Below the pieces are notes generated by a model. The model was not told the DNA's origin and did no database searches. It saw only the letters and a list, made by a program, of their open reading frames with translations. Position numbers and translations under genes: made by a program. Positions 9,604-19,688 of a stretch of 63,777 nt of DNA are shown here, in pieces. The first letter of the stretch is position 1. Each line of letters opens with the position of its first letter. The DNA is from Parvularia atlantis (Eukaryota > Opisthokonta > Rotosphaerida), in assembly GCA_943704415.1 (NCBI GenBank), contig CALSCO010001053.1, positions 1 through 63,777 of the forward strand, read 5' to 3'.

Positions 9604-11186
9604 ATGGCCCCCGAGAGCACCGTCGCGCCCACCGCCGTCTTTGACCCCGCCAGCCCGTCGCAGCTGCCCGCCGGCGACGTCGCCGCGGCCGGCTTCATCA
9701 GCCGCGTGAGCAGGTGCGTGCACGGGGCGCGCGCGCACGCACGCGCAGAAGTATATTCCTGCGACTGACGTGCGCGCGCACAGCCTGCCGATGGTCAACT
9801 CGGCCCTGCAGCAGGCTAAGCAGCTGTACGACACGTCCAAGAGCAAGTACCAGCTGATTGACCAGATCGAGGCCTCGGTCAAGACGCGCGTCGTGCCCCA
9901 GTTCCAGCCGATCGTCAAGACCCTGCACGCGTACGACGTGCAGCTGGCCCAGATCGACATGTACGCCTGCACCGGCCTGGACCTGCTCGAGACGCAGCTG
10001 CCGATCATCAAGCAGCCGACCGACAAGGTGCGGCCGCCCGCAGCCTGCCGCCCGCGACCGCTGAGGCTTCACACGCGCGCACACAGGTCATCGAGAGCAC
10101 GCGCGCCCTCGTCGACGAGCGCATCGTCTTGCCCGTCCGCAACGCCACCAACTCGGTCACCAGCTCGATCTCGCGCTCGCTCGAAGACGGCAAGCACGTG
10201 GTTGAGGAGCACCTCAAGTCGGCCTACGTCAACGACATGTTTGTCTTCACTGAGTCGCTGGCCGACCGCCTTCTTGGCCCGGACGGCGCGCCCAAGGCCG
10301 ACGCGCCCGCCGACGTCACGCCGCTCGAGCGCGCGCAGCACCTCGGCCAGAGCGTGAGCACGCGCATCGGCAAGCACGCCGCCGCGCACCTCCCAGCCCA
10401 CTTCTCGACCATGTCCGTCAACTTGCCCACGACCGCCGACTTGACCAACCTGATCGTGATCGCCGACCTCGTCAAGTACTCGAACCAGGTGCGCACTAAA
10501 TGCAACCGCGTGCTGCCAACCGGTCTCACCTCACGCACGCGCGCGCCTGCAGAAGCTCTCCGAGCAGCGCGCATGGCTGGACCGCGCCATCGCCGAGTCG
10601 CAAAAGCTCGCTCTCGACCAGCGCTTCTCGAGCGTTGCGAGCGCCGTGATGGCCCAGCCCCGCGCATGGCTCGAGCAGACGCAGAAGCACCTCGAGGACG
10701 ACCGGCAGCGCTTCGTGGCCTCGTACGGCACCGTCGCTCAGATCCTCGTCAACACCCTCGCAACCACCGCCGCTGGCCTGTCTACGCTCTTGCCCGAGTC
10801 GGTCCGCGCCCAGTCGGCCCGCCTGCATCTGCTGCTGGAGGACCAGCTGTCGCAGCTGGAGCACCTGCAGCGTGCACGCGACTCGGTCTTCTTCCACAAG
10901 CTGTCTGAGGTGGCGTTTGGTCTTGCGGGAGGCGGCGGCGGCGGCGGCGGTGAGCTGACGCGCGCCGCGATCCCCTTAGGCTGCCGGCACGGGCCAGAAG
11001 TACCTCGACGTCGTCGCCGCCCAGCTGACGCACCTGTACGCCTCGGGCAAGGCCGCGTACAAAGCCACGGCGAGCAACGGCCACTCAGACCTTGCGGCGG
11101 ACAGCGGCCACGGCACGCCGATGGTGATGGAGACAACCGAGATCGTCGACGAGGTCATCGCGCCCGAGCTGGTCGACGCTGAGTAA
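9604..11186 (+). CDS. Perilipin-like (PAT) lipid-droplet protein
   Basis: Five exons (introns about 9714-9783, 10028-10086, 10489-10552 and 10910-10979). After a short N-terminus comes a PAT-like region: SLPMVNSALQQAKQLYDTSK, VPQFQPIVKTLHAYDVQL, then YACTGLDLLETQLPIIKQP, matching the perilipin signature (A)CKGLDxLEExLPxLxQP, then an 11-mer-like amphipathic stretch (VIESTRALVDERI..ATNSVTSSISRS). Perilipins coat neutral-lipid droplets and control lipase access. The C-terminal half is helical, with a four-helix-like segment ending QKYLDVVAAQLTHLYASGK and an acidic tail. The last intron donor was placed at 10910 because it keeps the frame; a 30-nt alternative does not. The gene suggests lipid storage under its own promoter just after tRNA-Sec. 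Confidence 0.8.
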
Positions 11187-11290
11187 AGCGACGCGCGTCA
11201 CGACCCGCATCCCAGCACACACACACACACACGCTGCTGTCTTTGTTTGACCGTTTGAACTGGGGGGCCTGTTCTTTCTTTGCACAACTG

Positions 11291-14200
11291 CTATGACGCG
11301 ACAGGCAGCTCACACTCGTTGCAGTATGCCGTGAGGATGCGGTCGGCGAGCGAGTTGGTCATCGTCTCGGTCGTCCCGGCCGCGCGCGTAAAGAAGTGCA
11401 CGGCGATCGCAGGGCTCGACACAAACTGCTCCCACGCCTTCTCGTTGATCTGCACGTGAACACCCAGCATCAAGCGGCCGTGCCGGCGCGCGCGCACGGG
11501 CGCACCAGCGACATGTGGAACAGCTTCAGGTTTGTCTTGACGCCGCTGATCGGGTTGAACAGCTCGCGCCCAACCACCGTCACGCCATCGGCCTTGATCG
11601 TCGCGCCCTCGACCCGCACGTTGTTTTGCCGCCGGAACACGTGCGTCAGCAGCTGCAAAATGGCGGTGGTCAGCGATCCTGCCGCCGCAACGCGCTTGCG
11701 AGGCCGGCGCACCTTGGACCCGATACTCACGACCTGGTCCATCTTGAACCGGCGCGGCACGTTGAGCATGACCTCGCGGATGAACGGGTTGCCCTTCTCG
11801 AAAATCATCACGTTGCCGTTGATCGAAAAGTCCTCGCCCAGCGCGCTCGGCGAGATTGTGCCGGCCTCGAGGCCGATCGTGTTTTTGAACCCGACGAGCG
11901 GCTTGACGAGGACAACTGCGGCCCGGCCTGTGAGCCACGCGGCGGCGGTGGCGGCGCGCACGCATCGCGCACCATCAAAGTCGAGCGCGATGCCACCGAA
12001 GCGGTCGAGGATCCAGTACTTGTACAGGTCGGCCATCTCGTAGAACCACAGCTTCTCCTTGCCAAACAGCTGCTCGATGTCTGCGCGGGCACACGCGGGT
12101 CAGGCGCGGCGAGTGCGCACGCGCAGCAAGGGGGCAACGCACGCTGCAGCAGCATCGGGTACCAGAACGAGTTCGACTCGTGCCGCAGGACGGCGAGCGG
12201 CACAATCGCGATATCGAGCTGCCGGCTCACGAACGAGGCGATCTCGGCGTCGGTCACGATGTCCGAGTGCACAAACACGATCGCGGTCGGGTGGTGGAAA
12301 AACACGCTGGGGCGACGCGGGGGTGGTTGAGCACGCAGCGCCAGCCGCCCGCGCCACAGACCTCTCGATCGACAGGTACGGGAAGCGCTGCTGCTCTGGG
12401 TCCTTGAACGTGATAACAAAGTGGAACACGGGCCGCTCGGTCTGGCCCACGGCCGCATCGATCTTCTGCGCATGCGCAACCGCCTCCTCCTGCGTGCCGC
12501 CGCGATGAGGACGAAAGGGGACTCACACACACGCCCGGCCGAGCGCACGCACCTTGGTGATCGGCTTGACCGACAGGCCGCCGCCGACCGCGTCGGCCGG
12601 GTTGAACGAGACCGGGCTGACGCAATCCTCCATGTTGGCGAAGATGAGCGGCTGGGAGCGGGCGATGATGTAGTGCCGGTACAGGTACGGCCAGATCGAG
12701 ATGCGCCGCGTGCCATCCAGCCGCGAGCCAAAGACGAGGAAGTTGAACGAGGTGCGCGCCGACATGAGGCTGTTGGAGCCCTCCTGGCGGATGCCCTCCA
12801 TGAAGAGCACGTGCGCGTCAACGCTCAGGTACTTGCGCTTGTACGCCTCAAACTCCTCCGAGTGCAGGAAGCCCGACGGCGTAAGCACGAGCCGGCACTG
12901 CTCGTACATGAGCTCCTCCTGCGTGAACATTTCGACGTTGCGCAGCATCAGCCACGACTTGATGAACGGCTCGTCCACGGTCGACGCGATCACGCCGCTG
13001 TTCTCGTCGGCCTTGTCGAACGGCTCGCCGGGGCACTGCTCGTAGCCCTGCTGGACCCTGCGTGCGCGGCGCGGCGTCAGCGTCGCACGTCGCACGGAGG
13101 CGGTGCTCGGCTCACGCACTGCGCGCGCGTCAGCTCGCCCGACGACGGCTGCGCCCCGTCGATGTAGGCTGGCATCAGGCCCACGGTCGCGTCGGCCGTC
13201 ATCCAAAAGTCGGTCATCTGGCAGTCGCGTCGCGAGCGCGAGCCCATAGGGATGTAGTGCAGCCCGCCCGAGCGCGTCCAGATCGAGCGCGGGACGACGG
13301 GCGGCGCGGCAGCGCCGAGGGCGGGCATGATGTCGTACAGGTCGTGGTCTTACGCGCGCGCGTGCGGGCCCCGGTCACGCTGCGGAAGCATGTCGCGCGC
13401 AGCGCTCGATCACGCACCAGGGATGCCCGCCTTGCGCAGGCAGCGGCAGCCCTGGCTGAAGATCGGGTCCTTGGACACGGCCGCGGGGATGGCGATGTTG
13501 CGCGTGACGCTCTGCAGGCGACCGCGCTCAGGTCCTGCACGTGCGCTGCGTCACGGTCTGCGCACCTTCTCAAACAGCACCTGGATCGCGTTCGAGTAGA
13601 AGTGCGGGCCGGCCGCGAAGATTTCGCTGACGTGGTCGATCACGGTGATGAAGCGCGCGCCGTTGTTAACCGCGTTGTTGATGTGCATCGAGGCCGAGAC
13701 GCTGCCGCGGCGCGTGCCGTCAGCGCGCACAACGACCGGCGCACGCGCGCGGGCACGCACCCGGTCAGGAGGCTCGGCAGGACGCGCACGTTCATCTGCT
13801 TTCTCTGGAAGTTCTCGCGGTACTGGTTGGCGAGCATCACGATCGGGTCATCCGACTCCATGGAGAGCTTGAGCAGGATGATCTCGACGCGCTCCATCGC
13901 GGGGGCCTCGAGCAGGGTCTTGAGGGCTTCCTCGAACGCAGACGCGTCGCGGATGCGGTCGACCGGCTCAAGCCCGAGGCGGAGGATGATCGCGAGCATG
14001 GCGTCGCGCGACGGGGCGATGCTCCACTGGACCTCGGCCCGGTCGGCGGTGCACGCGGTCATGAACAGGTGGTCGGTGTAGGCCACGCAGAGGTCGGCGC
14101 GGCGCTGGTTGTGGATGAGGCCGTCGGTGTCGATGTACCACTTCTGGCTCGACATCTTGTACACGCACGGCGTGGCGTAGGCCGTGGACGCGTCTGAGAG

Positions 14201-14888
14201 CATCGTGAGGCACTGGTCGACGTGGTTGACGTTGCGGATCTCGCCCTCGGGCGTGAGGTCCCACGTGAACTTGCGGTTGAGGTCGAGCGGCTTCTCGTCG
14301 GCCACGAGCACGTACTCCTTCCGCAGTTGGTCAAAGTCGACCTTGAGAAACGTGGGCGAGGCCGCGTGCTTGATCGTGAAGTCGATCAGGTACGGCAGGT
14401 TGGCGGCCTTGCCGCCGCCGCCACCCGCGCCGCCACCGACCGCGCCGCCCTTGCCGCCCGCGCTCACGAGGCCGCCGCCAACGTCGGTCTTGCGCGCGGG
14501 CGCGGTCGTGGACCCGGTCGCGCCGCCGCCCTTGCGCCGCTTGTCGTCGAGCTCGTCGCCGTCGCCCAGCGCCACGCCGTCCTCGCCCTCGACGGCCCCG
14601 ACGGCGTCTCTCCCGACCGCCGGCGCGGGCGTGCGGCGCGTGAGCCCGCCGGCGACGGTCTTGCGCGTGGGGCGCGCGCCGGCGGCGCCCAGCCGCGAGC
14701 GCCCGCGCGCCGCGTCGCCGACGTCGCTCGAGTCCGAGAGGCCGTCGGCCGAGGCGGCGCCGCCGCCGTAGACGTAGTAGATGGAGATGGACCTGGGATT
14801 CGGACGTGGGCACGTGAGGCGGGGGCGGCACGCGCCCGCGCACGCACCACAGCAGCAGCACGACGACGACGAGCACGAGGCGGAGCAT
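11291..14888 (-). CDS. Multidomain Golgi-type glycosyltransferase (lectin-like + GT-A + GT32-like)
   Basis: A type II membrane protein. Exon 1 is a hydrophobic signal anchor (MLRLVLVVVVLLLW), spliced at 14793-14847 to a Ser/Gly-rich stem of about 150 residues. A ricin-B-like segment follows (VDQCLTML, QKWYIDTDGLI, EVQWSI). Next is a GT2-like GT-A region (SMHINNAVNNGARFITVID) and then a GT32/sugar-binding DXD region, YKYWILDRFGGIALDFD, spliced at 11916-11972 to VVLVKPLVGFKNTIGLEAG. YWILxxxGGIxLDxD is the classic Och1/alpha-1,4-GlcNAc/galactosyltransferase motif, with DFD as the metal-binding DXD. More introns at about 13702-13760, near 13556-13500, 13409-13352, near 13119-13060, 12552-12490, 12362-12307, 12145-12081 and 11450-11505. 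It ends CNECELPVAS. Donor and acceptor sugars are unknown. Confidence 0.75.
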
Positions 14889-15218
14889 GGCTGCGCGGCG
14901 CGGCGCGGCGCGGCGCGCGGCGTCAGACCGGGCGTGACGGGGCGCCACGCGCACCGTTCCCGCCGAGCGAGTTAAGCGAGAAGCCGCCCGCGCCCGCCGC
15001 GCCCGAGGCGCCAGGTGTGGCGCGCGAGCGCCGGGCCGGGTTGGCGCGAGCGGGGGCGGGCGGCATCCCGTCCTGCTTGCGATATCGCGAGAGCAGCAGC
15101 CTTGCGCGCCGCGTGCGTGAAGGCCGATGTGTGCTCTGATGATGACCGTCGGCGCGCGAGGGGCCAGACCCACTCGCCCGCCCGCCGTCTACACAGCCCG
15201 CTCTTGCGCGCGCGCCCC
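14889..15218 (-). other. Spacer, possibly holding a last exon of uL13m
   Basis: No separate gene is seen. On the minus strand, however, the uL13m frame can splice from a GTGAGG donor at the stop codon (about 15220) to an acceptor near 15110. That would add roughly 60 residues ([16 protein letters not shown]... ending [13 protein letters not shown], stop at 14923). The added part is basic and low-complexity. Transcript data would decide between the short and the long form. Confidence 0.35.
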
Positions 15219-15955
15219 TCACTTCATCTGCCGGATGTCGAGCTGCTGGAAGATGTTGGCCGCGTGCGGGTGCTCGTTCTCCGCGAAGACCTTGAGCCGG
15301 AGCATGCGGTGCTGCCGCGTGTTGTTCTTGGGCAGCATCCCGGACACGGCGCGCTGGATGATCTGTGTGCGGGTGTGGGTGTGCGGGTGTGCGGGTGCGC
15401 GGGTGCGCGGGAGTGAGCAGGCGCGTGCGGTGAGCCGGGCGTGGCACGCGTTCGGCCAACATCGACCAAACGCGCCATCGCGCCGCGCGCCGTCCCCGCT
15501 CAAAAGACGCACCCGCTCCGGATGCCGCTCGAGCATGCGCGCGTACGGGATCTCCTTTAGCCCGCCCGGGTGCCCCGTGTGGTGCCGGTACAACTTCTGC
15601 TCGGCCTTGCGCCCCGTGACGTGCACCTGCCGCGCGTTGACGACCACGACGTAGTCCCCCACGTCCACTGCCACGCGCGCGCGCACGCGCCCCCGTTGAG
15701 CCACGCGTGCGCCCGCGCCCGCGCCCGCGCCCGCGCGCGGCTCGCGACGCACTGCCCGCGCGCTGGATCGGCTTGTGCTTGCCCATGAGCAGCCCGGCCA
15801 CGCGCGTCGCCAGCCGCCCAAGCACCTGGTCCTTGGCGTCGATGAGCCACCACAGCCGCGCGTGCGTGGGCGTCTGCCGTGCGTGGCGCGCGGGCGTGCG
15901 CGGTGAGCGGTGGTGCGGAGCGTGCGGCGGCGGCACGGACCGGCAGGAACGACAT
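15219..15955 (-). CDS. MRPL13: Mitochondrial large-subunit ribosomal protein uL13m
   Basis: Exon 1 is tiny (MSFLP), spliced at about 15874-15940. Then come [33 protein letters not shown], intron 15668-15750, [40 protein letters not shown], intron 15363-15512, and [29 protein letters not shown]. This is the whole uL13 fold with the GxPGGLKE and AVxGMLPKN signatures in the bacterial/mitochondrial version, so a mitochondrial ribosome subunit is far more likely than cytosolic uL13. The second intron contains a (GCGCCC)n tract. The ATG is 26 bp downstream of a tRNA-Ser gene on the same strand. A longer C-terminus is possible (see neighbouring entry). Confidence 0.93.
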
Positions 15956-15965
15956 CGGACGAGAG

Positions 15966-15974
15966 AGAAAAAAA
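15966..15974 (-). terminator. Pol III terminator of tRNA-Ser
   Basis: On the minus strand a run of nine T follows the tRNA discriminator base by six bases. It sits 11 bp before the uL13m start codon, so the Pol III terminator lies within the 5' leader or promoter of a Pol II gene. Confidence 0.8.
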
Positions 15975-15980
15975 AACCGT

Positions 15981-16082
15981 GTCGTGGCGTGCAGGACTCG
16001 AACCTACGCGTGCGAACACAGTTGATGACCGAAGATCCAAAAAGCTTCTAGTCAACCGCCTTAACCACTCGGCCAACGCCAC
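15981..16082 (-). tRNA. tRNA-Ser (anticodon AGA) with a 19-nt intron
   Basis: A class II tRNA. Acceptor stem GTGGCGT/ACGCCAC, D-arm beginning GGCCGAGTGGTTAAGGC as in eukaryotic tRNA-Ser, anticodon arm GTTGA-CTAGAA...A-TCAAC with anticodon AGA, variable arm around TGTGTTCGCACG, T-arm GTAGG-TTCGAGT-CCTGC, discriminator G. A 19-nt intron (plus 16027-16045) lies one base 3' of the anticodon, the canonical position for tRNA splicing endonuclease. Internal A and B boxes are good. It occupies most of the spacer between uL13m and the carboxypeptidase gene. Confidence 0.95.
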
Positions 16083-16124
16083 TCATCACCGGAGGCCCGG
16101 CAAATACGCTTCGAACGCAACAGC

Positions 16125-17877
16125 ATGCGCGCCGCGGTGGTCGTCGCGCTCGTCGCGGTCCTCGTGACCTGCGTCGCCGCGCGCGTCCCGTCCGACCGCG
16201 TCGCGTCGATGCCCAACTACGCGGGCAACGTCACGTTCGAGCAGTACTCGGGCTACCTGTACGCGTCGGCCACGAAGCGGATCCACTACTGGCTGACCGA
16301 GAGCCAGCGGCGCCCAACGAGCGACCCGCTCGTGCTGTGGTGCGCGATCCCCGCACCCGTGCGCACCTGCACCCGCTGACACGCACGTGCAGGCTCAACG
16401 GCGGCCCGGGCTGCTCGAGCCACTACGGCCTGATGCGCGAGCTCGGCCCGTTCATGTTTGACCGCGCCAACCCGAGCGACATGACCCTGCGCGACAACCC
16501 GTGGTCATGGAACAAGATCGCCAACGTGCTCTTCTTCGAGTCGCCCGTCGGCGTCGGGTTCAGCGACTCGACCGAGTCGGGCGACTACAGCAACAACGAC
16601 ACGGGCACGGCCGCTGACAACTACGCCACGCTGCAGGAGTTCTTCCGCCTGTACCCGGAGTACGCCGGGCGCGAGTTCTACATCGCGGGCGAGTCGTACG
16701 CGGGCATGTGCGTGGACGCCGGCACGCGCGAGACTGCAGATTCGCTCACGAGCGCGCGCACTCCGCAGGTACATCCCCATGCTCGCGCGCGAGATCAGCC
16801 TTGGCAATGCCGCGGGCGAGCCCTTCATCAACCTGCAGGGCTTCCTCGTCGGCAACGGCGTGACCGAGCCCGAGGCCGACTCGACCGTCAACTCGCTCGC
16901 GCCGTTCGCCTACGGCCACGGCCTGATCAGCCAGAAGACGAACGAGAAGATCGCGGCGTGCAACGGCGGCGCGACGCCCAACGGTGCGCTCGCGGGCATC
17001 ATCGTCGCAACCGACGCCGCCGCGCTGCGCAGACCCGCGCTGCGTCGCCGGCCTGGCTGAGCTCTCGGTCGCGATGCGCGGCATCAACCGCTACCAGGTG
17101 CTGACCGACTGCGAAGACCCGCAAGAGCGCATCGACTGGTCCGTGCTCGAATGGGGCGACCGCATCAACTCGGAGATCCCCTGTGCGCGCAGTGGCCCGC
17201 GCGTGCAGCCGCCGCTCGCTGACGCTGACCGCACGTGCGCGCGCACACGCAGGCGTCAACTCGGAGCAGGTGCGCGCGTGACATGCGCGCTGTCCGTCGT
17301 GCCGCGCTAACGCAGCCCCGCTTGCCGCGCCCGCCTTCGACCGCATGCGACATCGTAGGACAACCGTGCGCTCCGCCGCCGCCCTGCCCACTTGGTACTC
17401 ACGCTGCGGCCGCCCCTGCAGGCTACTTCAACTCGCCCGAGGTCAAGGCGGCGATCCACGTCAACCCGGACATCGACTGGGTCATCTGCTCGGACCGCCT
17501 GCGCTACACCAAAAACCTCGGCTCCAACTCGTTCCAGTTCTACCCCGAGCTACTAAAGCAGTACCGCGTGCGTCGGCGCTCCGTGCGCCCACCCCCGTCC
17601 GCTCGCTCAGCGCGCGACGCAGGTGATCGCGTTCGCGGGCGACACGGACGGCGCGGTGCCCTACGTCGGCGTGGAGACGTGGACGCGCAAGTTGAACCAG
17701 CCTCTGCTAGAGGACTGGCGTTCGTGGATCGTCGACGGCCAGGTCGCCGGCTACGTCACGACGTACGAGAATCTGCAGTTTGTGACGTTCAAGGGCGGCT
17801 GGCACACCGTGCCCGAGTCAAACCCGGAGGAGGCTCTTCACATGCTTGAGCGCTTCATCGCCAACGAGCCGCTGTGA
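16125..17877 (+). CDS. Serine carboxypeptidase (peptidase family S10)
   Basis: A secreted or lysosomal/vacuolar enzyme removing C-terminal residues. The ATG at 16125 opens a signal peptide (AAVVVALVAVLVTCVAA). The family signatures are all there: LNGGPGCSSHYGLMRELGPF, NPWSWNKIANVLFFESPVGVG, nucleophile Ser in GESYAGM (split at 16708-16768), catalytic Asp in IAFAGDTDGAVPY and catalytic His in FKGGWHTVPESNP near the C-terminus. Clear introns: 16340-16392, 16708-16768, 16984-17032, 17568-17622; two more lie between about 17180 and 17325, and a possible 27-nt one at 17395-17421 is in phase and may not be spliced. The ending VPESNPEEALHMLERFI is typical. Its stop is 60 bp from the stop of the convergent NAR1 gene. 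Confidence 0.93.
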
Positions 17878-17936
17878 ACCCGGCCCTGTGTGTGCATGTC
17901 CGCGTGCCAGCAGATACGTATCTATGTGTGTGTCAG

Positions 17937-19670
17937 TCACCACGAGGCGGCCACCGAGGGCAGGGTCGGGTCGAACGCGACGGCGCGGTAGGTCGTGTGC
18001 AGTCGCCGCCGCACCTCGTCCTCGCTGTCACCCAGCCAGTCACTGCGTGCGTGCGCCGCGAGTGAGCCTGCCGACCGCAGCCTCGTCGGCCCGCCGCGCA
18101 CCGGTACAGCGCGCGCGCGGCCTCGTTGGCCTCGGGCGCCTGGTACGGCAGCGAGCGGTAGACGGCCTCGGCGTCGGCCGTCAGCGCGCGGTCGCCATCG
18201 GCCGTGCCCTGCTTGAGTTGCCCGCCACCATTGATGCACGCTGCACACGCGTCAGTGACGCCAAGCGCACGTCGCGAGACCGCGCTCGCACACACCGGAC
18301 GGGCACGCCATAATCTCGACAAAGTGGTACGGCTTGCCGGCGCCGGCGCCGTGCTTGACCTTGCGCACAAAGTTCTGGATGTTGCGGAAGCCGTAGGCTG
18401 TCGCGAAGCGCAGCATGACCTGGCCGCCGACCTCGAGCGTGACCTCGCGGTGGTCGGCGCCGCGCACGGTCGCGTAGGCGATCTCGTTCACGCGCACGCC
18501 AAACAGTTCATGCGCCGCGTGCCGGAACACGCTCTCAAGGAACCCGCCCGCGGTCGAGCCCTCCGAGCTCAGCAGGCGGCCCTCGGCGTCCAGCTTGCTG
18601 AATTCGCGGTCGAGCTCGGCCTCGGGCGCCGCGCGCAGGTCTACGCCCTCCTCGTCCAGCAGCATCTCAACCTCGCCCGTCGTGATCACCAGGTCGACGT
18701 CGCGCGTGCGGTACACGTCGTCATAAAAGTCCTGCCGCGACGCCTCGAGCTTCTTGTCGTAGCACGGCATCACGGCCACGTGGAACACCTCGTCAGGCCT
18801 GGTACGCCGGCGCGCGGAGCGTGAGCACGCACACACCGAGCGCGCCCCGCGAGCGACGCCACCGCCGCTGCTGCCGCTGCGCATAATACGACTTGACGAG
18901 CGCGCCCATGATCTGCTGCGACGACTTGGTCGTGCTGATGTACGGCAGGACGTACTGGCCGTGCTTCTTCTCGGCATAGCACACCCAGCCTGCGCGCGCA
19001 CGCCGTCAAGACGCAGCGCGGCGCACCGTCCGCGGGACGGCGCACCCGGGCAGGTCGACGCGAGCATGGGCAGGCTGCCGGGCGTGCCGGCCGCGCCCGC
19101 GCGGAACCGCCGCACAAACTCGCGCTGGCTCTCGAGCAGGGCGAGGTCGCGGGCAAAGCTCGTGTCAAACACGGCGTGGCACCCGATGAGCTTGAAGAAG
19201 GCGGTGAGGCGGCGCGCGACCTGGAGCGGGCCCATGCCGTACTTGGCCGCGAATGACGCGCGCGACTGCGGCGCGATCGACACCACCACGAGGCGCGGTG
19301 TCGCGGCGCCGTCGCGCAGGACGCGCAGCAGCTCGTGGTGGCTCTGCGCTTCGATCAGCACGCTCTCAGCCGACGTGATGCAGCCGCTGCACGCAAGGCA
19401 GTCGTTGAGCGTGATCTTGGCCGTGCGCAGGCGCTTCGCCGCGCCGTTTGCCGCGACCTCGGTGTACACGCCATCCCCCTCGACGCGTATCTCGGTCGCC
19501 TGCACGCGGCCGCGCTCAGCTGCGCGGGCCTGCCGCCCCGCCTGCGATCCGATGCGCACCGCCGCGCCCGCCTCGCGCTCGACCGCGACCGGCTTGACGC
19601 ACGCCTGCGACGGCGCAACGTAGTCGTTCAAGTCCGTAAGCAGGACGGCGCCCGAGAATCGACCGGTCAT
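17937..19670 (-). CDS. NAR1: Cytosolic Fe-S cluster assembly factor NAR1 (hydrogenase-like)
   Basis: It delivers [4Fe-4S] clusters to the CIA targeting complex. The N-terminus reads [20 protein letters not shown] with SQACVKPV, then a cysteine cluster [20 protein letters not shown], and the H-cluster-like domain motifs [32 protein letters not shown] (split at 18990-19045), [30 protein letters not shown] and [10 protein letters not shown] joined to CINGGGQLK. It ends in AASW: a C-terminal Trp is the known NAR1 tail for docking on the CIA complex. Further introns lie at about 18795-18868, 18240-18299 and 18061-18112. The start codon (19670) is 18 bp from that of the divergent ELM2-SANT gene. 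The catalytic Fe-Fe hydrogenase role is unlikely given the NAR1 N-terminus. Confidence 0.94.
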
Positions 19671-19688
19671 TTTTTTCGAGTGTCGACG
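19671..19688. promoter_or_regulatory. 18-bp bidirectional start region NAR1 / ELM2-SANT with TTCGAGTGTCGA
   Basis: The two start codons face away from each other with 18 bp between. The spacer is a T-run followed by TTCGAGTGTCGA at 19675-19686, a 12-mer almost identical to ones in the spacers at 30333 and 35724. Confidence 0.55.
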
